Positions 42,740 to 50,763 of a stretch of 64,000 bases of DNA are shown piece after piece. The stretch lies in NCBI GenBank assembly GCA_965227445.1, contig OZ245751.1, forward strand, positions 6,386,001-6,450,000, in the 5' to 3' direction. Source of the DNA: DT-110 sp030148525. GTDB taxonomy: Bacteria; Bacteroidota; Bacteroidia; Chitinophagales; Saprospiraceae. The notes under the pieces were generated by a model. The model saw only the letters and a list, made by a program, of their open reading frames with translations. It made no database searches and was not told where the DNA came from. Positions within the stretch are counted from its first letter, which is position 1; every line of letters starts with the position of its first letter. The translations under genes and the position numbers were made by a program.

Positions 42740-43999
42740 TTAATCCAATAACCACCGCCAGGCAGGTACAAGTTGAATCCCCTCCGGCAGGTCAGCATTA
42801 CCAGTTCCGGGTGTTTCCCAGGTGATTAGAGTGCCGTTAGATAGTCCATATTGCTCCATGGCTCCCAACAATCCTCTGATTTCCCGGGGCTTGGTTTGAT
42901 GATTTAACGTCCAAGTTACCTGAATAAGCTGAGTAATATTCAAGCCCTGACGAATAACGAAATCGCATTCTTGATTATCATCAGCGTGATAGTACACGTC
43001 CATTTTGCGACGTAGTAATTCGAGGTATATCACGTTTTCTAGTAACCGTCCTTTGTCCTCGGAGAATCTAAACCCAAGCTTATTTGCGAAAGCAGGGTCT
43101 ATGGCATACACCTTTTGAGGGTGTGCTTTTTGTTTTTTTACCGAAAAATCAAATTTATGCACATAGAAGAACATATAGCTCTGCGCAAAATAGGTCAGGT
43201 AGTCTTTAACAGTGTTGGTGCTTTTTAAACCGGATACTGTTTGTAAAGAACGATAGGAAAATCGCTTACCTACATTTGACGCAAGATATAAAGCCATCTG
43301 CCTTATCTCCTCCGTGCGGACTAATCCGTAGCGGGCAATGATATCTCTGTATAGTATATCCCGAAAGTAGTCTTCCAATAGATCAAGATCATTCTCTTCA
43401 ATTATCAAAGGGAATCCTCCCAACTTCAGGTAATTACTACAATCGCGCATCAGCAGAGCCTGCTGACTAGTACTTAAGGCTTTCAGATTATAGTCACGAC
43501 CAATGAAACGTAAGTATTCTGAAAATGAGAATGGAAACAGATGCAACACCTTATTTCTGCCGGTGAGGGCTGTTGCAATCTCAGAACTTAGTAATTGGGC
43601 ATTTGAGCCGGTTACGAATACTTTGTGTCCTTTTTCGTGCATTCGGTTTACAAATTTCTCCCACCCGGGGATATTTTGAATTTCATCGAAAAAGAAAATT
43701 GGTTCTTTACCAAATAACTGCAGGTGTTGTTGGTAAATGAGGTTTGGTAAAGTAGTATCGAGGGAAATCCGTTCATCGTCAAAGTTGAAATAACAATATT
43801 CTGCATCTGATAAACCCAACTGTTCTTTCAGCAGATACAATAGAGAAGACTTGCCGCAGCGCCGGATCCCGGTTATTATTACAACCTGCTTCGTCTTTAA
43901 ATAGGGCTGTACATCGACCTCTCTGTCAATCAGGCCTACTCGCTGATTGAAAGAGTCGCGCTGGTCTATCATTATCTGTTTGATTAAATCGGCCTCCAT
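42740..43999 (-). CDS. AAA_14/DUF4143 ATPase, copy 1
   Basis: 419 residues. Walker A GIRRCGKSS at 44-52, Walker B FFFDEIQNIPGW, sensor VFVTGSNAQLL, then RFSEYLRF-type linker and a C-terminal DUF4143 domain with CDFVIRQGLNITQLIQVTW and WRWLL at the end. DUF4143 is related to PD-(D/E)XK nucleases, but here the Glu and Lys of the ExK triad read Q-V-T, so nuclease activity is doubtful. Role of the family is unknown. Flanked by about 125-bp direct repeats (42491-42614, 44078-44210) and preceded by a two-copy operator-like promoter. Confidence 0.9.
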   Translation of the reverse strand: MEADLIKQIMIDQRDSFNQRVGLIDREVDVQPYLKTKQVVIITGIRRCGKSSLLYLLKEQLGLSDAEYCYFNFDDERISLDTTLPNLIYQQHLQLFGKEPIFFFDEIQNIPGWEKFVNRMHEKGHKVFVTGSNAQLLSSEIATALTGRNKVLHLFPFSFSEYLRFIGRDYNLKALSTSQQALLMRDCSNYLKLGGFPLIIEENDLDLLEDYFRDILYRDIIARYGLVRTEEIRQMALYLASNVGKRFSYRSLQTVSGLKSTNTVKDYLTYFAQSYMFFYVHKFDFSVKKQKAHPQKVYAIDPAFANKLGFRFSEDKGRLLENVIYLELLRRKMDVYYHADDNQECDFVIRQGLNITQLIQVTWTLNHQTKPREIRGLLGAMEQYGLSNGTLITWETPGTGNADLPEGIQLVPAWRWLLD

Positions 44000-44000
44000 A

Positions 44001-44060
44001 AGTGTTCATTGTCAAAGAACAATATAGTGCAAAAGTGTTCATTGTCAAAGAACACTATAG
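44001..44060 (-). promoter_or_regulatory. Two-copy 27-bp operator/promoter of ATPase copy 1
   Basis: A 27-bp motif containing GTTC(N)9GAAC occurs at 44001-44027 and 44034-44060, a 33-bp period, the first copy touching the ATG. On the minus strand TTTG (44049-44046), 19 bp, TATATTG (44026-44020) matches the Bacteroidota promoter. The -33 box lies in the distal copy and the -7 box adjoins the proximal one, so a bound protein would block initiation. Confidence 0.6.
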
Positions 44061-44881
44061 GATAAGCCAAATTGTTTTACTCCCTGAAACTCCCTGCGCC
44101 TCAGTGGTAGAACAAAAATCAAGATTCAATATACACCGTCAGCCGTCAGCCGTGAACCGTAAACCGTTTTCACAGAAAAGGCACAGAGTTACACCGAGAT
44201 TACTCTGCGATCCACTGCGCTCGCCGCGCACCGCCGCGTGAAGTAGGCCTACGACGGTTTACGGCTCACGATATTCGGGGTTCGGCTAACGCTCACCCCT
44301 CTCTCTATCTGTGATAATCAGGTACGTAAGCTCACTGAGCGATAGCCGAAGTGAGCGATAGCCGAAGTGAGCGATAGCCGAAGTGAGCGATAGCCGAAGT
44401 GAGCGATAGCCGAAGTGAGCACAAAAAAGCGTTTTGTCTAGTAGTATACACATATACACTAATAAGCGAAGCAAGCAATTTGGTAGATGGTGTATGAGTT
44501 TATGAGTTGATAAGATTACCCCATGGAATGTACCTTGCATTGCGCTTTGCGCATTCCACTGGCTAAACTCCTACACTTCTCCTCTTCTCCACTCTGTGAA
44601 ATAAAGTGAAGCTTTGCCTATTGCATGTCACGGTTTACACTTATCCTCTAATACACTTATACACTAAAAAGCGAAGCGAAAACGACTCCATGGTAAAAGT
44701 AATCCGTGCAAATCCGTGCCATAAATCTGAGCAAATCTGTGGAAGAAAATGCCAAGTGATTCGTACACAGAGCTACACCGAGTTTTCTCTGAGAAAGTAT
44801 CTCTTCCTGATTATTGAACGCTCGACGCCAAACGATTTACTGTGATGCGTCCAGCGAAAGCCGTAAACCGTAAAAAAAACT
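44061..44881. repeat. Long repeat mosaic with a 16-bp VNTR
   Basis: No gene. 44078-44210: second copy of the direct repeat at 42491. 44276-44450: composite block shared with 39620-39720. 44337-44416: five exact copies of a 16-bp unit gagcgatagccgaagt plus a partial copy. 44525-44570: CCATGGAATG...CATTCCACTGG inverted repeat. 44565-44670: tacactt words. 44690-44745: catggtaaaag and AATCTGTG words. 44840-44878: ccgtaaa words ending just before the next ATG. Confidence 0.85.
44337..44420. repeat. 16-bp tandem repeat (5.25 copies)
   Basis: Five identical copies of GAGCGATAGCCGAAGT followed by GAGC. Perfect identity suggests recent slippage or expansion; a diverged two-unit form lies at 39670-39705. 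Confidence 0.95.
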
Positions 44882-46036
44882 ATGCCCGACAAAATCTACC
44901 TCTCCTCCCCCCACCTCGGATCCGAAGAACAAGCCTTCGTCCAGGAAGCCTTCGATACCAACTGGATCGCCCCCCTGGGACCCAACGTCAATGGCTTCGA
45001 GGAGGATCTGCAATCGTACAGCGGAGTGGCCCACGCCGCCGCCCTCTCCTCGGGAACGGCCGCCATCCACCTGGCCCTCCTGCTGCTGGATGTGCAGCCG
45101 GGCGACTACGTCCTTTGCCAGAGCATGACTTTCTGCGGATCGGCCAACCCCATCGCGTACACCGGAGCCACCCCCGTCTTTATCGATTCCGAGACGGACT
45201 CCTGGAATATGAGCCCCCGTTTTTTGGCGGAAGCCATCGAAACCATCCAGGAGGGCGGGGAAGGAGCACGTATCAAGGCCGTCATGCCGGTGCATCTGTA
45301 CGGGATGCCGGCCAACCTGGATGCTATTCAGGCCATTTGCGACGAACACGGTATTCCCATGGTCGAGGATGCCGCCGAGAGCCTGGGGGCCACCTGGCAG
45401 GGCCGACAGACGGGCTCCTTCGGGCGGATGGGCGTGTACTCCTTCAACGGCAATAAGATCATTACCACCAGCGGGGGCGGAGCCCTGGTTTCCAACGATA
45501 AAGCCCTGATCGAACGGGCGCGTTTCCTGGCGACACAGGCGCGGGATCCGGCGCCCCATTATCAGCATACGACCATCGGCTACAACTACCGGCTGAGCAA
45601 TGTATTGGCGGGTATCGGTCGTGGCCAAATGCGGGTGCTGGATGAGCGCATTGCGCAGCGACGGGCCAATTTCGAGCGGTACCGGACGTATTTCAAGTCT
45701 TGGGAGGAAAAGGGCCTCCACGTCACCCTGCAACCCGAACCGGAGGAGGCCTTCAGCAACCGCTGGCTGACTTGTGTGCTGATCGACCCGGACCGGTGCG
45801 GAGGCATTTCCCGGGAGACCATCCGACTCACCCTGGCCGAGGACAACGTCGAGGCTCGTCCACTGTGGAAGCCTATGCATCTGCAGCCGGTTTTTGCGGA
45901 AGCGGAGTTCTTCGGGGACGGTACTTGTGAAAAACTCTTCGAGCAGGGGCTGTGCTTGCCGTCGGGGTCTAACCTCACGGAGGAGGAGTGGGAGCGGATT
46001 TTGGGGGCGTTGGATAGAGTGATGAAGAATATTTAA
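44882..46036 (+). CDS. UDP-4-keto-sugar aminotransferase (PglE-like, DegT/DnrJ family)
   Basis: 384 residues. IYLSSPHLGSEEQAFVQEAF start, LSSGTAAIHLAL (PLP phosphate), EDAAESLGAT (Asp), YSFNGNKIITTSGGGALV (Schiff-base Lys), GYNYRLSNVLAGIG. This SSPHL/GNKI pattern is that of PglE/PerB-like enzymes which make UDP-4-amino-sugars of gluco configuration, unlike the PseC at 11940. The partner dehydratase is the PglF-like protein at 46520 and the acyltransferase the PglD-like protein at 38069. GC-rich, well adapted gene. Confidence 0.9.
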   Translation: MPDKIYLSSPHLGSEEQAFVQEAFDTNWIAPLGPNVNGFEEDLQSYSGVAHAAALSSGTAAIHLALLLLDVQPGDYVLCQSMTFCGSANPIAYTGATPVFIDSETDSWNMSPRFLAEAIETIQEGGEGARIKAVMPVHLYGMPANLDAIQAICDEHGIPMVEDAAESLGATWQGRQTGSFGRMGVYSFNGNKIITTSGGGALVSNDKALIERARFLATQARDPAPHYQHTTIGYNYRLSNVLAGIGRGQMRVLDERIAQRRANFERYRTYFKSWEEKGLHVTLQPEPEEAFSNRWLTCVLIDPDRCGGISRETIRLTLAEDNVEARPLWKPMHLQPVFAEAEFFGDGTCEKLFEQGLCLPSGSNLTEEEWERILGALDRVMKNI

Positions 46037-46073
46037 CCATGGAGTTGCATGGAGTTTCACTGAGTTTTTGATT
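46037..46073. repeat. ccatggagt repeat spacer
   Basis: Degenerate ATGGAGTT words fill the 37-bp gap between the aminotransferase and the GxxExxY gene. The reverse-complement-like form AAACTCCGTGG follows the same gene at 46455-46482. Confidence 0.75.
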
Positions 46074-46454
46074 ATGGATATTGATGAAATTTCGGAAAAA
46101 GTACTGGGGTGTGCTTTTCGGGTACATTCGGAGCTTGGCCCCGGCTTGCTCGAATCGGCTTATCAGGCTTGCCTGAACTACGAGATATTGAAGGCAGGAT
46201 TACACGTGGAGATGGAAAAACCTCTCCCTCTAGTCTACCAAGGCGTACAACTCGATTGCGGGTACCGCATTGACTTACTGGTTGAAAAACAGTTTATTGT
46301 AGAGCTGAAAGCGGTAGATGAAATAGCGCCCATCCACCTGGCACAAGTTCTAACCTACTTAAAGCTATCCGAACTCCGTCACGGAATAATTCTTAACTTC
46401 AACGTGCGAAGCCTGAAAAATGGCATCAAACGAGTAGTAAACGGATACAAATAA
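46074..46454 (+). CDS. GxxExxY protein (PD-(D/E)XK-like, copy 2)
   Basis: 126 residues. Signature GLLESAY (G-x-x-E-x-x-Y), then CGYRIDLLVEKQFIVELKAVDEI with the D...ExK nuclease-fold core and IHLAQVLTYLK. Start ATG 46074 gives MDIDEISEKVLG; a TTG at 46068 is also in frame. Diverged from copy 1 at 8366. Enclosed by catggagt/actccgtgg repeats, a different repeat family from that around copy 1. Inserted between the PglE- and PglF-like genes. Confidence 0.9.
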   Translation: MDIDEISEKVLGCAFRVHSELGPGLLESAYQACLNYEILKAGLHVEMEKPLPLVYQGVQLDCGYRIDLLVEKQFIVELKAVDEIAPIHLAQVLTYLKLSELRHGIILNFNVRSLKNGIKRVVNGYK

Positions 46455-46519
46455 AACTCTGTGAAACTCCCTGAAACTCCGTGGTAAGTAAAAAACAAAA
46501 ACCCTAGTATAAAAAACAA
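46455..46519. repeat. aaactccgtgg repeat spacer
   Basis: AAACTCTGTG, AAACTCCCTG, AAACTCCGTGG words at 46455-46482, then an A-rich leader up to the ATG of the PglF-like gene. Confidence 0.75.
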
Positions 46520-48469
46520 ATGTACTCCCTATTAAAAAACTACCTACCGGGCCAGGATAACCGCTACGCCGGGTACGTGACTAAGCTGGTCATGCTGGGT
46601 GTCGACCTGGCGTTCGCTGCGCTGGCATTCTTCGTGGCTCTGTTGGTGACGAACAACTTCGCCTTTGCCGCCGCCGGGGTATTCTTCCTGGGGCAGGCAT
46701 CCCTTATCCTGCTGGGCCTGCGAGCCATTTCCTTTGTCTTCTTCCGTACCTACCTCATCATCATCCGTTTTGTGGGCCTGCGCGACGTACGCAACGTCTT
46801 CTACGCCGTCACCACCTCCAGTGCCGCCTTTGCTTTGCTGGTTTGGCTGATGCCAAAACTATTACCCCGGGCCGAAGCCCTCAGCATCATCCTGGTTGAT
46901 TACGCCGTATTGCTCATCTTCTGTGAAGGCTTCCGGGCCTTACTGCGGGTCACCTTCGACGAATTGCGGGTGCGCGGTGCGGGCTCACGCCTGAACACTG
47001 CCATCTTCGGGGCCGGCGAAATGGGGGGCATGCTGGAGAAGGTGCTGAAGCAAAACCTCTCGCAGCCCTACCGGACTGTAGCCTTTTTTGATGACAATCA
47101 GAAGGTACACGGAAAATTCCTGAACGGGGTGCGCATCTACGATCCCTCCACCCAGTTCGAGCAGGTGATGGATAAGTACGATATCCGGGTGGCCATCATC
47201 GCCATCAATCAGCTGCCCGACGAGCGGCGGATCGCCTTTATCAATCAGTGCCTCAAAAAGAAGGTACACGTGATGAAGGTGCCGGCCACCGAGCGCTGGC
47301 TGAGCGACAAACTCGACATCGGACAGCTGCGGAAGATCCGCTTCGAAGACCTCCTTAACCGGGCACCCATCCAGTTGGATCAGGAGCGGGTACAGAACAG
47401 CATCAACGACAAAACCATCCTCGTGACCGGGTGCGCGGGCTCCATTGGCAGCGAGATCGTGCGCCAACTATTACGCTACCAGCCGAAACACATCGTGGGC
47501 ATCGATCAGGCCGAAACCCCGCTGGCGGATATTTCGCTTTCGCTAAAACCCCATATCAAGAAGGGTACTTTCTCGACCATCATCGCCGATGTGCGCGATC
47601 CCGATGCCATGCGCCGCATCTTCGCCAGGTACCGGCCCGACTATGTGTTTCACGCGGCAGCCTATAAACACGTGCCCATCATGGAGCGCTTCCCGGAAGA
47701 GGCCATCAAAGCCAATGTGCAGGGGTCGCTCAACGTCGCCCAACTGGCGTCGGAGTTCAATGCGCGCCGCTTCGTGATGATCTCGACCGATAAGGTGGTG
47801 AACCCCAGCAACGTGATGGGGGCCAGCAAGCGCATCGCCGAAATGTACGTGCAGTCCCTGAATTTTGCCGCGGGCAATACGACCCAGTTTATCACCACCC
47901 GATTCGGAAATGTACTGGGCTCCAACGGTTCGGTCATTCCGATCTTTAAACGTCAGATCGAGGCCCGTAAGGCCGTGACCGTCACCCATCCGGAGGTCAC
48001 CCGCTTCTTTATGACCATCCCCGAGGCCTGCCAGCTCGTGCTGGAAGCCGGAGCCATGGGCAATGGGGGAGAGATCTTCGTCTTCGATATGGGCGAGCCG
48101 GTCCGCATCGTGGAACTGGCCGAAAAGATGATCCAGATGGCCGGGCTGACGCCCGGTCAGGATATCGACATTGTCTTCACCGGCCTGCGTCCCGGCGAAA
48201 AACTCTACGAAGAACTCCTCGACGAAGCTGAGAATTCCATCCCCACCCACCACCCCAAAATCAAAAAGGCGCAGGTACGCACCTACGAACACGAGCACGT
48301 GAGCCTCGAGATCGAGCAGCTCATCGAGTCTGCCCTGCGCGGTGAACCTGCCGACCGCATCGTCCAGCGGATGAAGGATCTGGTGCCGGAATACACAAGC
48401 CAGAATTCCAACTTCACCCGCCTCGATCAGCCCCAGCAACAAACCGGCGGCGGCAGTAATTCCGGCTAG
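46520..48469 (+). CDS. Membrane-anchored UDP-GlcNAc 4,6-dehydratase (PglF/CapD-like)
   Basis: 649 residues. Four N-terminal membrane helices between about 20 and 140, a CoA-binding-like Rossmann domain (NTAIFGAGEMGGMLEKVL), then the SDR domain: ILVTGCAGSIGSEIVRQLL, AAYKHVPIMERFPEEA, STDKVVNPSNVMGASKR, NVLGSNGSVIPIFKRQI, TGLRPGEKLYEELL. In long CapD/PglF enzymes Met replaces the usual SDR tyrosine at STDKxxNPxNxMGxSK, as seen. Makes UDP-4-keto-6-deoxy-GlcNAc (retaining), the substrate of the PglE-like enzyme. Differs from the short inverting PseB at 10798. Confidence 0.92.
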   Translation: MYSLLKNYLPGQDNRYAGYVTKLVMLGVDLAFAALAFFVALLVTNNFAFAAAGVFFLGQASLILLGLRAISFVFFRTYLIIIRFVGLRDVRNVFYAVTTSSAAFALLVWLMPKLLPRAEALSIILVDYAVLLIFCEGFRALLRVTFDELRVRGAGSRLNTAIFGAGEMGGMLEKVLKQNLSQPYRTVAFFDDNQKVHGKFLNGVRIYDPSTQFEQVMDKYDIRVAIIAINQLPDERRIAFINQCLKKKVHVMKVPATERWLSDKLDIGQLRKIRFEDLLNRAPIQLDQERVQNSINDKTILVTGCAGSIGSEIVRQLLRYQPKHIVGIDQAETPLADISLSLKPHIKKGTFSTIIADVRDPDAMRRIFARYRPDYVFHAAAYKHVPIMERFPEEAIKANVQGSLNVAQLASEFNARRFVMISTDKVVNPSNVMGASKRIAEMYVQSLNFAAGNTTQFITTRFGNVLGSNGSVIPIFKRQIEARKAVTVTHPEVTRFFMTIPEACQLVLEAGAMGNGGEIFVFDMGEPVRIVELAEKMIQMAGLTPGQDIDIVFTGLRPGEKLYEELLDEAENSIPTHHPKIKKAQVRTYEHEHVSLEIEQLIESALRGEPADRIVQRMKDLVPEYTSQNSNFTRLDQPQQQTGGGSNSG

Positions 48470-49055
48470 GAAGTCGGTCGGTGCACGATCCTCTGGATCG
48501 TGTAATTATTTAGGAGAAAATATACCGCTTCCGAAAAGGTTTGGGCTTCGCCCACCCTTTTCACGCGAGTATATACTCGACTCGAAGTGGTTTGGGAAGC
48601 CAAACCACTTCGTTGTCGGTATAGACTTCATATCTACTCTGAGGATTGCATTACACCCAATGGGCTAGATCAATAACCAGAAAGTAAAAGATACTTGGTC
48701 ACAGATAGACCCTTAGGTCGATCCGGTTGTGCTGCGGTTCAAGATTCGTTATGCTGGCATGATCCTGGTCGATCCAGAGGATCGACCTCCAAAGGAAGTC
48801 GGTCCTCTAGTGCGGCGGGTCAAGATTGTTTAATCTTCGAAGAAAACGAAATCTTATATTCCGTACCTAACGGCACGGTTTTTTCTTGTCCGATTATAAT
48901 TTCTACCCATATTTGGTCCCTAACGGGACCCCCTGCAGAAGCCCCTTTAGGGGCTGAATATGGGTAGAAACGTAAATGGAAAAGTTGAGATGCGTGCCGT
49001 TAGGTACGCAATGTGTTCGCCGTCCAAAAAACCGATCAGCTTTAAAGATAATTGA
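48470..49055. repeat. Cluster of strong hairpins with a nested cruciform
   Basis: No gene. Perfect stems: CACGATCC/GGATCGTG 48484-48502; TGGGC/GCCCA within 48534-48561; GAAGTGGTTTGG/CCAAACCACTTC 48584-48611; GGTCGATCC/GGATCGACC 48767-48787. 48862-49008 is nested: outer 16-bp arms CGTACCTAACGGCACG and its complement at 48993-49008, inner 13-bp arms 48900-48912/48958-48970, and two hairpins at 48915-48930 and 48940-48955. Confidence 0.85.
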
Positions 49056-49193
49056 TCCGCGTCACTACCGGACCGACTCTTTATCGACCACCAATACATC
49101 ACTATCGCTCTGAAATTTCTTTCCCGCCTGTATTTACGAACGCTCGGTCAGTGGCTACCGACCGATCTGTTCTCGTACCGCTTCCCCGTTTCG

Positions 49194-49586
49194 GTGAAGG
49201 GTGTATGCCTGGTCGACGGCAAGGTCGTTTTGGTACAGAACGAGCGTCGCGAATGGGACCTGCCCGGCGGCAAGTTACGCCGGAACGAGTCGATCGAGGA
49301 TTGCCTGCAGCGGGAGTTTCAGGAGGAATTGGGAATCCCCGTCCAGGTGGAGTCACTGGTTGGCGCAACCCGGATCCGTATTAAGCGTCTGGTGCCGGCC
49401 ACGGTGTTGGTATTGCTTTACCGCTGCCATACCCGGGCATCGGTGGATGACCTCAAGGTCAGTCACGAAAACCTGGATATGGACACCTTTACCCAGGAGG
49501 GGATAGGCGATATAGCCCTTCCGGAAACGTACCGCAAGAGCATCGAGCAATTGTTTGCCAGCACCGGAGCGGGAGCACGGGACTAA
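49194..49586 (+). CDS. Nudix hydrolase
   Basis: 130 residues from GTG 49194. The Nudix box is complete: GKLRRNESIEDCLQREFQEELGI fits G-x5-E-x7-REUxEExGU. Hydrolyses a nucleoside diphosphate linked to another group; substrate unknown. The frame stays open to 49056 and the upstream codons read FSYRFPVSVKGV, which looks like the family's N-terminal strand, so the true start may lie further upstream at a rare codon (for example CTG 49110); no ATG, GTG or TTG is present there. Next gene is a WecA-like transferase 43 bp on. Confidence 0.85.
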   Translation: MKGVCLVDGKVVLVQNERREWDLPGGKLRRNESIEDCLQREFQEELGIPVQVESLVGATRIRIKRLVPATVLVLLYRCHTRASVDDLKVSHENLDMDTFTQEGIGDIALPETYRKSIEQLFASTGAGARD

Positions 49587-49629
49587 AAAAAATGGTATCT
49601 TAGGAAGAGTAAATTAGTCCTGAAACCCC

Positions 49630-50763
49630 ATGCTCACGATTACCCTGGCCTTTTGTACGGCCTTTACACTCACCTACTTCTCTATTCCTCCGATCATTCG
49701 GATCGCTCACCGCAATAATCTGCTGGATGAGCCGGATGATCGACGTTCCCACACCGAACGTATTCCCTCCCTCGGCGGCGTCGCCATGTACGGTGGCATC
49801 CTTTTTTCCATTGTCCTCTGGACACCCTTTTCTAAGTTCGGGAATCTGCAGTACATCCTATGTGCTTTCATCATTCTATTCCTGATCGGAGTAAAGGACG
49901 ATATCGAGGCCATGGGTGCCAAGAAGAAGATGGTGGCCCAAATCGTAGCCGTAGCTATCCTGGTCATAAAGTCGGATATTCGTCTGGAGGGCCTCTACGG
50001 CTTCTTTTCCTGGGATAGTCCAATGCCGTACTGGGGGTCGCTCCTGTTCAGCATGTTCACCATCATGGTGATTATCAACGCCTTCAACCTGATCGACGGT
50101 ATCAATGGTCTGGCGACCAGCCTGGGCGCTCTGGTCAGCGGTATTTTCGGGGTCTGGTTCCTGCTGATCGGGCACCTGGAGTTTGCCATCCTGGCCTTTG
50201 CGACGGTGGGTTCCACCATAGCTTTCCTGCGCTACAATGTCACTCCCGCCAAGATCTTTATGGGCGATACTGGTTCCCTGACTCTGGGGATTGTGACTGC
50301 CATCCTCACCGTCGAATTCATCGACCTCAACGAGAGTCTGTCGCCCCTGAATCCCCTCTATTTCGAGGCCATTCCGGCCGTAGCGATCGGCATCGTCATT
50401 TTTCCGCTCTTCGATACCCTGCGTGTCTTCATCACGCGCATGTATCGGGGAATCTCCCCTTTTGCGCCCGACCGGCGCCACATCCACCACTTACTCATCG
50501 ATTACGGTTGGTCCCATATGGAGGCTACCGCTATTTTGCTGTCCACCAACATTGGCTTCATTGTCCTGGTCTTCGGCCTGGACCCCTACGTCGAGCAACA
50601 CGTGCTGCTGGGCATCATCCTGTCCATTGCGGGTGCGCTGACGTATTTTTTACACCGCGCGGTAGTGCGTCGAAAGGCGTTTGAGCCGGAGAGAGACCAC
50701 AGTTCTCCGAAACAAGCTGAAAAGGCCCACGGTCCACGATCGACGGTCCACGGGCAGCATTAG
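49630..50763 (+). CDS. Polytopic phosphoglycosyl transferase (WecA/TagO-like)
   Basis: 377 residues with about ten or eleven membrane helices. DEPDDRRSHTERIPSLGGVAMYGG near residue 35, NLIDGINGLATSLG (catalytic Asp), FMGDTGSLTLG and DRRHIHHLLIDYGWSH (HIHH) are the family motifs. Transfers HexNAc-1-phosphate from UDP-HexNAc to undecaprenyl phosphate. It is the second initiating transferase of the window beside the PglC-like one at 35363. The C-terminal 25 residues run into the repeat region (AHGPRSTVHGQH), i.e. the heptamer repeat has overwritten the gene's 3' end. Confidence 0.92.
   Translation: MLTITLAFCTAFTLTYFSIPPIIRIAHRNNLLDEPDDRRSHTERIPSLGGVAMYGGILFSIVLWTPFSKFGNLQYILCAFIILFLIGVKDDIEAMGAKKKMVAQIVAVAILVIKSDIRLEGLYGFFSWDSPMPYWGSLLFSMFTIMVIINAFNLIDGINGLATSLGALVSGIFGVWFLLIGHLEFAILAFATVGSTIAFLRYNVTPAKIFMGDTGSLTLGIVTAILTVEFIDLNESLSPLNPLYFEAIPAVAIGIVIFPLFDTLRVFITRMYRGISPFAPDRRHIHHLLIDYGWSHMEATAILLSTNIGFIVLVFGLDPYVEQHVLLGIILSIAGALTYFLHRAVVRRKAFEPERDHSSPKQAEKAHGPRSTVHGQH

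Noticed and set aside
44286..44540. 84-codon ORF on the minus strand with repeated AHFGYRSLRLS units
   Set aside because: It translates the 16-bp VNTR (three repeats make 48 bp, 16 codons) and nothing else.
44837..46060. 407-codon ORF on the minus strand
   Set aside because: Antisense shadow of the PglE-like aminotransferase; composition rich in Gly, Arg and His, with no recognisable domain.
47543..48442. 299-codon ORF on the minus strand
   Set aside because: Antisense to the SDR domain of the PglF-like enzyme; no independent support.
49052..49384. 110-codon plus-strand ORF overlapping the Nudix gene
   Set aside because: Other frame of the Nudix gene; the Nudix box is only in the accepted frame.
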